DNA of 64,000 nucleotides from positions 91,333-155,332 of the forward strand of contig JAJFII010000010.1 of NCBI GenBank assembly GCA_021775095.1, read 5' to 3'. Positions 29,424 to 37,740 of the stretch are shown piece by piece. Both the position numbers and the translations under genes were made by a program. The notes beneath the pieces were generated by a model. It had not been told where the DNA came from. It did no database searches and worked only from the letters and a program-made list of their open reading frames with translations. Within the stretch, counting starts at the first letter, position 1; the number at the start of each line of letters is the position of its first letter. The DNA is from Rhodospirillales bacterium (GTDB lineage Bacteria; Pseudomonadota; Alphaproteobacteria; Rhodospirillales; Casp-alpha2).

Positions 29424-30142
29424 TCGTCTTCTCCTGAGTTATAGGTATCGATGAGTTTGGGAAGATCGGCAATGGAGGCCAGGACATGGTCGGCCAGGGG
29501 TGCCAGGTGATCTGCATCGCTGGTGCCGGTCAATACGCCGACCCGCAGCGCGACCTTGGCGGCCAAAGCCATTTCCATGTCGTGGGCATTATCGCCAACC
29601 ACACAGACTTCGTCGGGACGGCAGCCCGTGGCCTGGCAAAACCCAAGCACCATGCCCGGACCCGGTTTAATGCCATGCCCGCTGTCGTATCCGCAGACAA
29701 AATCAAAATCCTTAAGAATGTCAAAGGGACCCAGGGTTTCCACGGCGCTGGCATGGCTATCACTGGTGGCCAGTCCAATTCTGATCCGGCGGGCCACCAA
29801 CGCCCCGATTGTGGTTTTCAAATGAGGCACGGCCCTGGCCGTATAAGCGCCGGCCGATTTACCCAAACCGTCAATCAGCCGGGCCAGGACTTCAACGTCC
29901 TTTTCCGGTGCATATTTATGCCAGGCTTCAGCGATTTGAAGATTGGTCCCCGATGCCAACAAAGATCCAGACGTGACGGTACCGGTTTTATCATTTTGTC
30001 CCAATTCCTCTAACATGCACGCCGCGATTTCCGGGTCACCGCCGGCAATAAACAGGGCGGCGGCACGATTTACCGGCATCCACGTCGCATTGAAGTCAAG
30101 AAGTGTCCCGTCTTTATCAAACACGATTCCACGAATGGGCAA
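29420..30142 (-). CDS. HAD-superfamily phosphatase, phosphoglycolate phosphatase-like
   Basis: A 240-residue haloacid-dehalogenase-type hydrolase. Motif I is IVFDKDGTLLDF with the nucleophile and acid aspartates at the very start, motif II is IGLATSDSHAS, and motif IV is CVVGDNAHDMEMA. Size and helical cap match phosphoglycolate phosphatases. I place the start at TTG 30142 because AAAGGAG lies eight bases upstream and motif I follows at once; a longer frame to 30217 adds residues with no family pattern. Its stop overlaps the start of the 2-hydroxyacid dehydrogenase gene, and phosphoglycolate would yield glycolate, the glcDEF substrate. Confidence 0.85.
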   Translation of the reverse strand: MPIRGIVFDKDGTLLDFNATWMPVNRAAALFIAGGDPEIAACMLEELGQNDKTGTVTSGSLLASGTNLQIAEAWHKYAPEKDVEVLARLIDGLGKSAGAYTARAVPHLKTTIGALVARRIRIGLATSDSHASAVETLGPFDILKDFDFVCGYDSGHGIKPGPGMVLGFCQATGCRPDEVCVVGDNAHDMEMALAAKVALRVGVLTGTSDADHLAPLADHVLASIADLPKLIDTYNSGEDD

Positions 30143-30255
30143 TACTCCAACTCCTTTCTGCCGCACGACGCTGTAATTGCATGACCGGCATTGTGCGGAT
30201 AGAAACCAAACAGGCAACGCCCAATTTAAATTTACTCAAAGTCGAAAAACCACAA

Positions 30256-31920
30256 ATGGCAAAAACCAAATCCTACGACTACATTATCATCGGCGCCGGA
30301 TCGGCAGGCTGTGTTCTGGCAAACCGCATAAGCGCCGATCCCTCCGTCTCCGTACTGCTGATCGAAGCCGGGCCCATGGACCACAGTCTGTTTATTCACA
30401 TGCCATCGGCCTTTGCCTGGCCGCTGGCCGACGACAAATACAATTGGTATTACCAAAGCCAACCCGAACCGCATATGAATGGCCGACGCATGTATTGCCC
30501 GCGGGGCCGGGTATTGGGCGGTTCCAGCTCCATCAATGGAATGTGTTATGTGCGTGGCCATGCCCTTGATTATGACCGCTGGGCTGGCAATGAAATGCCG
30601 TCCTGGTCCTACGCCCATTGTCTGCCGTATTTTAAAAAAGCCGAAACCTGGCAATACGGTGCCGACGCTTATCGCGGTGACAGCGGTCCTCTGCATGTCA
30701 CCGACGGGTTGTGCGCCAACCCGCTTTATCAGGCTTTTATCGATGCCGGTGTGCAGGCCGGTTACCCGAAAACTGAGGATATGAACGGCCACCAGCAGGA
30801 AGGGTTTGGCCACATGCAAATGACCACCCACAAAGGCCGGCGCTGGAGCACGGCCAATGCCTACCTGCGGCCTGTTCTCGGGCGGCCAAACCTGACTCTG
30901 CGGGTTAAGACACTGACCCGCAGAATCCTTTTTGACGGCAACCGCGCGACCGGCGTTGAGGTCCATCGCGCCGGCAAAACACAAGTGATCGAGGCGGCCC
31001 GCGAGGTTTTGTGCTGTGGCGGGGCGATCAATTCACCACAATTGTTAATGCTTTCCGGGGTTGGCGACGGCGACCAGTTAAAATCGCAAAACATTGCCGT
31101 GGTCAACGACCTCAAGGGGGTCGGTGCGAACCTGCAGGACCATTTGGAAATTTATGTCCAAATGGCCTGCACCCAACCGGTGACGCTCTATTCGGCGACC
31201 AAACCGTTGAATAAGCTGAAAATCGGACTGCAATGGTTATTGTTCCGCAGCGGCCTGGGGGCAACCAACCACTTTGAAGCGGGCGGTTTTATTCGCAGTC
31301 ACAAGGGCGTGGAACATCCGGACTTGCAGTACCATTTTCTGCCCATGGCGGTCTCCTACGATGGCACGTCAGCTGTCGACGGACACGGATTTCAGGCCCA
31401 TGTGGGGCCCATGCGGGCAACCAGCCGGGGCCATGTTCGACTACAGGCACCCAAGCCATCGACGCCACCCGCCATTTTATTTAATTATATGTCGACGGAG
31501 CAGGACCGCCGGGAAATGCGCGCTGCCATACGGCTGACCCGCGAAGTCTTCGCCCAGGACGCTTTTATCCCCTTTCGCGGAGACGAACTGGCACCCGGCA
31601 GAGCCGCCCAGTCGGATGCCGACCTGGACGCCTTTGTGCGGGCCTTTGGCGAAAGCGCCTACCACCCCTGTGGCACCTGTAAAATGGGTTTGGCCACGGA
31701 CCCCCTGGCCGTTGTCGATGAAAATTTGCGGGTACACGGGATGCAGGGACTGCGGGTTGTCGATGCCTCCGTTATGCCAACCATTGTCAGCGGCAATCTA
31801 AACGCCCCAACGATTATGATCGCCGAAAAAGCCGCTGACATGATCACTGACACCGCCCCGTTGCCTGCGTCCCCGTCCACAACCTATTCTTCCGTTAATT
31901 GGCAGCATCAGCAACGCTGA
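30256..31920 (+). CDS. GMC-family choline/alcohol dehydrogenase-like oxidoreductase
   Basis: An approximately 554-residue FAD enzyme of the glucose-methanol-choline family. The Rossmann FAD motif YDYIIIGAGSAGCVLANRI lies at the start. The GMC signature GRVLGGSSSINGMCYVRGHA follows near residue 85, GGAINSPQLLMLSGVGD near 255, and the catalytic histidine region YHPCGTCKMG near residue 470. It resembles choline dehydrogenase and aryl/alkyl alcohol dehydrogenases. I chose the ATG at 30256, directly before the FAD motif; in-frame codons at 30103 and 30181 extend it without conserved sequence. Divergent from the HAD gene. Confidence 0.88.
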   Translation: MAKTKSYDYIIIGAGSAGCVLANRISADPSVSVLLIEAGPMDHSLFIHMPSAFAWPLADDKYNWYYQSQPEPHMNGRRMYCPRGRVLGGSSSINGMCYVRGHALDYDRWAGNEMPSWSYAHCLPYFKKAETWQYGADAYRGDSGPLHVTDGLCANPLYQAFIDAGVQAGYPKTEDMNGHQQEGFGHMQMTTHKGRRWSTANAYLRPVLGRPNLTLRVKTLTRRILFDGNRATGVEVHRAGKTQVIEAAREVLCCGGAINSPQLLMLSGVGDGDQLKSQNIAVVNDLKGVGANLQDHLEIYVQMACTQPVTLYSATKPLNKLKIGLQWLLFRSGLGATNHFEAGGFIRSHKGVEHPDLQYHFLPMAVSYDGTSAVDGHGFQAHVGPMRATSRGHVRLQAPKPSTPPAILFNYMSTEQDRREMRAAIRLTREVFAQDAFIPFRGDELAPGRAAQSDADLDAFVRAFGESAYHPCGTCKMGLATDPLAVVDENLRVHGMQGLRVVDASVMPTIVSGNLNAPTIMIAEKAADMITDTAPLPASPSTTYSSVNWQHQQR

Positions 31921-32110
31921 GCCGGGCATTCCCTTCTCTTTATCGCATGCGGCAGTGGCGAAAATAAGCCTTCACCGAGGCCAAACACCATCGTTTGAAA
32001 GCAATTGCTGAAGCGGCGGCGGGGTTGCGGCAAAATCGGAAATATAATGAGTCCACATATCCGTTAAAAATATAACCTGTTGATATTGCGGTACTTTTAT
32101 TTTGGTGAAG

Positions 32111-32126
32111 TGTGACATACATCACA
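32111..32126. promoter_or_regulatory. Consensus CRP-type operator
   Basis: TGTGACATACATCACA is a perfect TGTGA-N6-TCACA palindrome, the consensus for CRP-type regulators. Its centre lies about 43-45 bp before the predicted start of the small RNA at 32161, close to the position used by class II activators. The flanking coding genes end on either side and do not start here, so the RNA is the likely target. Confidence 0.75.
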
Positions 32127-32150
32127 TCGCGTGCAGTTTATCTGTGCAAT

Positions 32151-32156
32151 TATAAT
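32151..32156 (+). promoter_or_regulatory. -10 element of the small-RNA promoter
   Basis: A perfect TATAAT. No good -35 hexamer lies 16-18 bp upstream, which fits a promoter that depends on an activator bound at the CRP-type box at 32111-32126. Confidence 0.65.
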
Positions 32157-32160
32157 GGCA

Positions 32161-32241
32161 CGGTTGGCGTTCTACTCCTCCTGAGAACCCAACCGCCTCC
32201 CTGTTAAACTCACCGGGTCTTAATTGACCCGGTCTTTTTTT
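32161..32241 (+). ncRNA. Candidate trans-acting small RNA with anti-Shine-Dalgarno loop
   Basis: An approximately 80-nt transcript is predicted between a TATAAT box and a strong terminator. The 5' hairpin pairs CGGTTGG (32161-32167) with CCAACCG (32189-32195) and GTTCT (32169-32173) with AGAAC (32184-32188). This exposes the loop ACTCCTCCTG, which contains CTCCTCC, complementary to ribosome-binding sites. A second CCTCCC lies unpaired at 32196-32201. Hairpin loops with CCUCC motifs are a known feature of several alphaproteobacterial small RNAs. The RNA is flanked by the ends of two convergent genes, and there is no credible reading frame in it. Confidence 0.72.
32212..32241 (+). terminator. 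Rho-independent terminator of the small RNA
   Basis: ACCGGGTC (32212-32219) and GACCCGGT (32226-32233) form a perfect eight-pair stem with loop TTAATT, followed by C and seven Ts. Confidence 0.92.
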
Positions 32242-32256
32242 GTGCTCGGCCAGCGC

Positions 32257-32760
32257 TCAGAATTCGAGGGCATCGGCAATGCTTTCAATCCCGACAATGG
32301 CACAGTCCTCGTCTGCGGCCCCACCCGGGGCACCGGAAACCCCAATTCCGCCGACAATCGAGCCGGCAGACTCGATGATCAAGCCGCCGCCGGCCATTAA
32401 TGCTTTTTCAACAAAGCGGATGCCCCACTGTGGTTTGTCCGATTGGGTGAGCTGTGACAATTCCATGGTGCTGGTGCGAAAACTGACAGCGGTCCAGGCT
32501 TTTCGGTAGGCGGTATCGGTGGTATGGGCGCCGGCATATTGATCGCGTATGTTGACCTGCAGGTTGCCCATTCGATCGACAACCGCAACGGCAACCTGGA
32601 ACCCCTGCAAACGACAGGCCTTCATGGTCCTATGGGCCAGACCCAACGCCGTATCCAAGGACAACTGTTTATAAGAAACCAACCCTTCTTCGCCCCGCGC
32701 CGCGCCATAACCAAATAGCACCGTTAGCAATGCCAACCCCGCCATTGAAATTGTTTTCAT
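32257..32760 (-). CDS. Secreted GlcG/HbpS-family protein
   Basis: A 167-residue protein with an N-terminal signal peptide (MAGLALLTVLFGYGAARG) and a GlcG/HbpS domain (DUF336). ALGLAHRTMKACRLQGFQVAVAVVDRMGN is the usual opening, and GGGLIIESAGSIVGGIGVSG the usual C-terminal core. The fold is named after a protein encoded with glycolate oxidase genes and after haem-binding HbpS of Streptomyces; the biochemical role is unsettled. Here it is about 16 kb from glcDEF. A GAAGGAA precedes the ATG. Confidence 0.87.
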   Translation of the reverse strand: MKTISMAGLALLTVLFGYGAARGEEGLVSYKQLSLDTALGLAHRTMKACRLQGFQVAVAVVDRMGNLQVNIRDQYAGAHTTDTAYRKAWTAVSFRTSTMELSQLTQSDKPQWGIRFVEKALMAGGGLIIESAGSIVGGIGVSGAPGGAADEDCAIVGIESIADALEF

Positions 32761-32819
32761 TTTCGTTCCTTCCCTGTCCGATTTGTTTCCTAAACTTTAC
32801 GCTGGCCTACCAATAATTA

Positions 32820-33123
32820 ATGGGCCGTTTTGCCATCTGGTTCTCCAGGAACCCCTATAAAAATCCTCCCCCGGGTATCCGGCGATACGGTCTGCGCCGA
32901 AGAACGTGGCATTGGCCTGCCGTTTATCGCGCCGGACAAACCTCAACAGAATGCCTTTATCGAGCGCTACGATGGACCGTCAGATCGGTCTGGCGCAACG
33001 CATACATTTGTTAATCCATTGATGAGATGCGGGAGACCGCAACACGCAGGTTATGGACATACAACAGTGAACGGCCCAACATGGCCATCGGAGGCAAAAC
33101 AGAAACTCGCCATCGCAGTCTAG
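32820..33123 (+). pseudogene. Remnant of an IS3-family transposase (OrfB C-terminus)
   Basis: The plus strand carries the end of an IS3-type integrase-core transposase broken by frameshifts. One frame gives FIAPDKPQQNAFIERYDG, the family's core motif with its catalytic glutamate. The reading shifts near 33050 to give YNSERPNMAIGGKT and shifts again to give QKLAIAV before a stop. No start, no upstream half and no clear terminal repeats remain. It marks the left edge of the accessory segment that includes the globin and chemoreceptor genes. Confidence 0.8.
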
Positions 33124-33240
33124 GTTCAGGACCCATTAAAATGACAATAACGAAAAAGGCAAATCAATTCCACTCTTGAACCCTATATTCAAATGTTTAA
33201 TTCATGAGTTCCTATCTCCCATCCTTATTGGAGCCTGCAA

Positions 33241-33735
33241 ATGAGCCGAAGTTATCAAAAATTTAGTCTATTTGCGCTCGATGTTATTTATTTGCAAGAA
33301 GCACTGCGTCGATGCATCACTCAAGAGGATCTGCTGGCAAAGACATTCTACGAAAGCCTCTTCGAAGAGCACCCGATTACGAAGCGTTTATTTGGCTCAG
33401 AACCTGACAAGCAAAGAAGAATGTTTGCAACTTTATTGGAATCTGCGGCTGCGGAAATGATGAACCCGAATTCCCTTGAGCCGTTGCTGGCATCAGTTGG
33501 CAACCACCACCGGAAACACCATCTTACTAACGAACATCTGGAAATGGGCAGGATTCCCTTTTTTAAAGCAGTTACAAAATGCATCGGCGAAACGGAATTC
33601 TCTGAACAGTTCACGACTTGGAACAGCCTATACTCGATGTTGGTTGATCTAATGCAAGGCGGATCAATATCCGATGACCCGGTAATCCTTAAGCCGGAAA
33701 TCTATCAACAGAAGAGCGGTCCTGACTCGGATTAA
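33241..33735 (+). CDS. Single-domain globin
   Basis: A 164-residue protein with a globin pattern across about residues 15-140. LLAKTFYESLFEEHPITKRLFG matches the A-C helices of bacterial globins, FATLLESAAAEMMN the E region, and VGNHHRKHHLTNEHLEMG the F helix with the proximal histidine. No reductase or signalling domain is attached, unlike flavohaemoglobins and globin-coupled sensors. A GGAG lies seven bases before the ATG. It stands upstream of the PAS, chemoreceptor and HD-GYP genes, so it may be an oxygen or NO binding partner in that module, which is inference. The stop overlaps the end of a degraded chemoreceptor fragment on the other strand. Confidence 0.75.
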   Translation: MSRSYQKFSLFALDVIYLQEALRRCITQEDLLAKTFYESLFEEHPITKRLFGSEPDKQRRMFATLLESAAAEMMNPNSLEPLLASVGNHHRKHHLTNEHLEMGRIPFFKAVTKCIGETEFSEQFTTWNSLYSMLVDLMQGGSISDDPVILKPEIYQQKSGPDSD

Positions 33736-33970
33736 ATCTTTTCCTCTAAATCTCCAAAATGCGCTCGCATGTTAGCAACGGTAATCTCGCCAGTGAATTT
33801 AGTCGTTTGGTCCGATAGGCTTTTCACTTCGCCAGCAATCACAGCGAACCCATTGCCCTTATCATCCGCTCTCGCCGTTTCAATTTAGGTATTCACCCCA
33901 ATTACTTCTGCCACGTTCCCGACCCGGTCTGTTGCAGTCGGCACTTCACGGACATCTGCATTTAATTCAG
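33732..33970 (-). pseudogene. Degenerate chemoreceptor (MCP) fragment
   Basis: The minus strand encodes a decayed signalling tip: IETARADDKGNGFAVIAGEV followed by KSLSDQTTKFTGEI, then a stop at 33732-33734. The upstream part (VREVPTATDRVGNVAEVIG) is colinear with the intact receptors but lacks about 12 residues (the TNLLALNA stretch), and an in-frame TAA interrupts it just before IETARA; another in-frame stop is further up. It is a dead third copy related to the receptors at 34815 and 52610. Confidence 0.82.
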
Positions 33971-34175
33971 ATTATTCGGTTGTTATTCTGTTTCCGTTTC
34001 GTAAATACCAGAGACACCCAATCATAAAGTTTCCAGGGCCGTTGTCCTTCTGTATTCGTAAGTAAAATATTGCATCTCATCGGCATCCCTAAGACGTATT
34101 TCCAATTTGGCAAACTAACGCGCCGTAATTTATTATGCATTGCGAATGCCCGACAAATACTTTTAGCGGTTTCAA

Positions 34176-34189
34176 TTGACTTAGATCAA
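34176..34189. promoter_or_regulatory. FNR/FixK-type operator ahead of PAS/receptor pair 1
   Basis: TTGACTTAGATCAA matches TTGAT-N4-ATCAA with one mismatch. Its centre is 93 bp before the ATG of the PAS gene. The paralogous pair on the other strand has a perfect box at a similar distance (54401-54414). Confidence 0.68.
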
Positions 34190-34275
34190 TTCGCCTTTCC
34201 GCCAAACTCTCTATTACTAGGCTTACTTATTCAGGAAATAATCAACTTATTGACGAGATATAAAGAGAAACTGGC

Positions 34276-34812
34276 ATGGCACTTTATGGGAATTCGCAAT
34301 TAACCGGGGTCGAGAAGACTTTCAACGAAGATGAAATCATCGTTTCAAAAACCGACCTCACGGGAAAAATAACCTATGGGAACCGAACATTTTACAAATT
34401 AGCTGGTGTGCAGGAAAAAAACTGCCTTGGCATCCAGCACAATTTAATCCGTCACCCACACATGCCTCGAGCCGTTTTTGAGTTGTTATGGAACACGCTA
34501 AAGGCTGGTGATGAAGTATTTGCCTACGTTCTAAATCGCTCTTTGAATGGAGACGAATACTGGGTTTTTGCGCACGTAACCCCGAGCTATGACAGTAGCG
34601 GAAATATCACAGGTTACCATTCCAATCGGCGGGTTCCCAAGAGAGACGTCGTGAACGAACACATTATACCTCTTTATAAAAACTTGCTTCAAGCAGAGCA
34701 AAACGCGGCCAGCCCGAAAGAGGGTCTAAGCGGGTCCTACCAAGCCGTGGTTGATCTGTTGACTAAAAATAAAGTCGGTTTTAACGAGTTCATGTTTTCT
34801 CTAGGGGTTTAA
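34276..34812 (+). CDS. Aer-like PAS sensor protein, stand-alone (copy 1)
   Basis: A 178-residue soluble protein whose residues 1-125 match the FAD-binding PAS domain of the aerotaxis receptor Aer. Matching elements are [56 protein letters not shown] and [11 protein letters not shown]. The last 50 residues (helical, ending [12 protein letters not shown]) are shared with copy 2 and probably contact the receptor. In Aer this domain is fused to membrane and signalling parts; here it is a separate protein. The receptor gene starts two bases after its stop. Confidence 0.88.
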   Translation: MALYGNSQLTGVEKTFNEDEIIVSKTDLTGKITYGNRTFYKLAGVQEKNCLGIQHNLIRHPHMPRAVFELLWNTLKAGDEVFAYVLNRSLNGDEYWVFAHVTPSYDSSGNITGYHSNRRVPKRDVVNEHIIPLYKNLLQAEQNAASPKEGLSGSYQAVVDLLTKNKVGFNEFMFSLGV

Positions 34813-34814
34813 TT

Positions 34815-35969
34815 ATGTTGGGTATGTTAAAAAAGAATGATCAAGTAACCGACGCACTTGCTGTTATGAAGCGGGTTGTCGCAGGGGACTTTGAAGCGCG
34901 TATTTTAAATATATCTGAAGCTGGCGAACTGGGAGAGCTGCTGCATACGGTCAATGACTTGATCGATCGATGTGACGCTTATGTACGAGAATCCGCAGCC
35001 TGTATGGATCATGTATCCAACAATCAATATTTTCGTAAAATTATTGAAACCAGCATGCAGGGCTCGTTCCTAAATGCCAGCAAGACCGTGAATTTGGCCT
35101 TAAGTTCGATGCAGGATAAAGTCAATGACTTCACAATGATTGCGGATAATTTTGAAAGTACCGTTGGCATTGTCGTCGACACGGTTGCAAGTGCGTCAAC
35201 GGAACTGGCCGCATCCTCTTCAAGCCTGCAAAATATTGCAAGCGACACAAGTAACAAAGCATCCGCAGTTGCCGCCGCCGCCGAAGAAGCCTCGGTAAAT
35301 GTTCAAACGGTTGCGTCCGCTTCAGAAGAATTATCTGCCTCGATATCTGAAATCAGCCAACAAGTAACAGGGGCCGCGCAAACGGCGAATGAGGCTGCGG
35401 CAATATCTGAGCAAGCGGCAGCGCAAGTTGAAACGTTGACGACAGCTGCCGATCAAATTGAAAATGCGGTAAATTTAATCAACGATATTGCTGCACAAAC
35501 CAATCTGCTCGCATTGAATGCAACAATCGAGGCGGCCCGAGCTGGCGATGCGGGCAAGGGTTTTGCCGTGGTTGCAAGCGAAGTCAAGAACCTCGCCCAG
35601 CAGACGTCGCACGCAACAGAAGAAATCGGTGGTTATGTAAGCGCCATCCAGTCAGCGACAAAAGAGACAGTGGATGGGATCTCGGAAGTCGCAAAAAAGG
35701 TTGGTCAGATTAATGAGGCAAATTCATCTGTGTCTGCAGCAGTTGAAGAGCAATCTGCAGCTACCAATGAAATCTCCCGTAATATCGAGCAGGCGTCTGC
35801 CGGAACGACCGAAGTCACATTGAATATTGCAGATGTGACGAAGGGGGCGCAAGAAACCGGCAATGCATCCGCTGACGTAAACGAGGCTTCAACAGAACTA
35901 TCGTCCCAGTCTGAATCCCTACGCACTGTTGTCGCCGAGTTCTTGGGCTCTGTACGAAAAGTGGTCTGA
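34815..35969 (+). CDS. Soluble methyl-accepting chemotaxis protein (copy 1)
   Basis: A 384-residue chemoreceptor without membrane segments. Residues about 15-110 look like HAMP units ([30 protein letters not shown], then [20 protein letters not shown]). The rest is the long coiled-coil signalling hairpin with the conserved tip [20 protein letters not shown] and [20 protein letters not shown]. No ligand domain is present, so input is presumably supplied by the PAS protein encoded two bases upstream. No CheR-docking pentapeptide is seen at the end (SVRKVV). It has the same length as copy 2 at 52610-53764 and is closely similar. Confidence 0.93.
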   Translation: MLGMLKKNDQVTDALAVMKRVVAGDFEARILNISEAGELGELLHTVNDLIDRCDAYVRESAACMDHVSNNQYFRKIIETSMQGSFLNASKTVNLALSSMQDKVNDFTMIADNFESTVGIVVDTVASASTELAASSSSLQNIASDTSNKASAVAAAAEEASVNVQTVASASEELSASISEISQQVTGAAQTANEAAAISEQAAAQVETLTTAADQIENAVNLINDIAAQTNLLALNATIEAARAGDAGKGFAVVASEVKNLAQQTSHATEEIGGYVSAIQSATKETVDGISEVAKKVGQINEANSSVSAAVEEQSAATNEISRNIEQASAGTTEVTLNIADVTKGAQETGNASADVNEASTELSSQSESLRTVVAEFLGSVRKVV

Positions 35970-36014
35970 TTATTAATAGGCCAACATATATTTTGGCAGT
36001 GTTAGGATATTTGG

Positions 36015-36236
36015 ATGGAAGAACTATTTCCCATATTGATGACGTTTCGTGCGGAATTATTCCCAATCCAACTGGATTCGGTTGACCAGGATGAAGCGAT
36101 ACGGAACATTCAAATTGATGACGATGAAAACCCGAATGCTGGCGCAGCCACAATGCAGGCAGCAATCGCGCCGGAGTTGAAAAAACGATTAGCGGGTCTT
36201 TTGGTTGGCCACGCCGGATCGAGGCGGCAATCATGA
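36015..36236 (+). CDS. Possible small protein coupled to the HD-GYP gene
   Basis: A 73-codon frame starting after a weak AGGA and ending in a TGA that overlaps the ATG of the HD-GYP gene (ATGA). It encodes an acidic middle (VDQDEAIRNIQIDDDENPN) and a basic end, with no family I recognise. The overlap geometry supports a real gene, but composition is unremarkable and it could be chance. Confidence 0.35.
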   Translation: MEELFPILMTFRAELFPIQLDSVDQDEAIRNIQIDDDENPNAGAATMQAAIAPELKKRLAGLLVGHAGSRRQS

Positions 36237-37543
36237 GTATGGAAAGCGTCTCCTACTTGGACATGTTCAGCTCGCTATCCACGGCTTTGGATCTAGTCAA
36301 CCCAAGGCTTGGCGACCACCACAAACTTACGTGTTATATATCGTCGTGTATTGCGAAAGAGTTAGGTTGGGATGACGACCAGTACGAATTGTTATTTGGG
36401 GCTTCTCTGATTCACGATTTAGGCGCATCGTCCAGTACTGATCGCCTGGACATTCTTGGTTTTGATTGCAGTTCATCTCACGACCACGCTTTAATAGGAG
36501 AGGCCATTATAGAATCCGTTGCTCCGATGGCCAGACTGGCACCCCACGTCGGAGACCATCATACACTGTGGAATAATGGAAACGGGCAATCTCATCAAGG
36601 TCGTGAAGTCAGTAAAATCAGCCATTTAATCCAACTGGCTGACAGAGTAGCCGTCCTAATTGATAGAAATTCACCGTTAATAATACAGGCGAAATCTATT
36701 CGCGACAAAATCAGTAGGGGTGTCGGTAAACAGTTTGTTCCCGAGCTTGCAGAGGCATTTTGCGACATCGCAAGTCGGCACAGTTTTTGGATGCATATGG
36801 ATAGTATCTTTCTTGATACGTCAATTACAGATTTGTCGGCATTTAAAGATAAAAAACTCGATCTTTCCGAATTGGAAGAAATATCGAGGGTCTACGCTTT
36901 TATTATCGATTCTCGAAGCAGATTTACGGCTAATCATTCTTCGGGTGTTGCGACAGTTGCAGAAGCATTAGCCGAAGCACATGGCCTTGATCGAATAACA
37001 AGTCGAATGATCAAGATATCAGGTTATTTGCATGATATTGGAAAACTCTCCGTACCGGAAGAAACATTGGAGAAAAATGGAAAGCTGGATGATGAGGAGC
37101 GTCTCATCATTTCCGGGCACTCTTTTTATACAAGGAAGATTCTCACCAGAATAAAAGGTCTGGAACAAATTGGCGAATGGGCTGGAAATCACCATGAATT
37201 TATCGATGGATCCGGGTACCCGCTGGGGCTGAAAGACGAAGGCCTCGATGTTGAATCTCGAATAATAACGGTCGCAGATATTTTTACGGCGTTGACGGAA
37301 GACAGACCCTATCGAAAAGGAATGGATTTGCCATCAGCCCTTGGTATTCTGGAAAACTTCGCACAACGAGACCAAATTGATGGTGCCGTTTTACAATCTT
37401 TGGAAGACAATTCCACCGAGATCGATGGTCTGCGCCGCCATGCTCAAGAAATCGAAAATCGGAAAATGACGCATTTTTGGGAACTCGTAGGTGACCGCAT
37501 ACGGGAGAGATCGATAGCCATCGCCGACATGCTCAAGAAATAG
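36233..37543 (+). CDS. HD-GYP phosphodiesterase with an extra N-terminal HD domain
   Basis: A 436-residue protein with two HD-type metal-binding regions. The N-terminal one (about residues 20-160) has LGDHHKLTCYISSCIAKELG, ASLIHDLGAS and PHVGDHHTLW. The C-terminal one (about 215-400) is a complete HD-GYP: SGYLHDIGKLSVPEE, HSFYTRKIL, and EWAGNHHEFIDGSGYP, followed by RIITVADIFTALTEDRPYR. HD-GYP enzymes hydrolyse cyclic di-GMP. It lacks a receiver domain. Preceded by GAGG. It lies downstream of the PAS/receptor pair, so it may link that signal to c-di-GMP, which is inference. Its 3' end is duplicated just beyond the stop. Confidence 0.88.
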   Translation: MSMESVSYLDMFSSLSTALDLVNPRLGDHHKLTCYISSCIAKELGWDDDQYELLFGASLIHDLGASSSTDRLDILGFDCSSSHDHALIGEAIIESVAPMARLAPHVGDHHTLWNNGNGQSHQGREVSKISHLIQLADRVAVLIDRNSPLIIQAKSIRDKISRGVGKQFVPELAEAFCDIASRHSFWMHMDSIFLDTSITDLSAFKDKKLDLSELEEISRVYAFIIDSRSRFTANHSSGVATVAEALAEAHGLDRITSRMIKISGYLHDIGKLSVPEETLEKNGKLDDEERLIISGHSFYTRKILTRIKGLEQIGEWAGNHHEFIDGSGYPLGLKDEGLDVESRIITVADIFTALTEDRPYRKGMDLPSALGILENFAQRDQIDGAVLQSLEDNSTEIDGLRRHAQEIENRKMTHFWELVGDRIRERSIAIADMLKK

Positions 37544-37590
37544 CCAAACAGAAAATGACGCATTTTTGGGAATTCCTAGGTGGCCGTATG
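37440..37590. repeat. Direct duplication of the HD-GYP gene 3' end
   Basis: A segment of about 62 bp at 37440-37501 recurs at 37529-37590, offset by 89 bp, with few mismatches and no gaps. The copy begins at the last codons of the gene (ATGCTCAAGAAA) and runs past the stop. Because 89 is not a multiple of three, the copy lies in another frame, where it still reads AQEIAKQKMTHFWEFLGGRM, comparable to AQEIENRKMTHFWELVGDRI inside the gene. Confidence 0.85.
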
Positions 37591-37740
37591 GGGTTCTACG
37601 CACGATGCCATTAAGAGTTATAATCTGCAACCAACGCCGCAATAGGCAATAGGGGTTTGCAAATCAGCATTGAAATTATGTTTCCCAAAGTCACAACACT
37701 TTGCATTTATCGAATATCTTAAATCAACGGATGATCGCGG

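Noticed and set aside
30232..30984. 250-codon minus-strand frame
   Set aside because: Antisense to the GMC oxidoreductase; composition of a shadow frame.
35815..36234. 139-codon minus-strand frame
   Set aside because: Overlaps the 3' end of the chemoreceptor and has no recognisable content.
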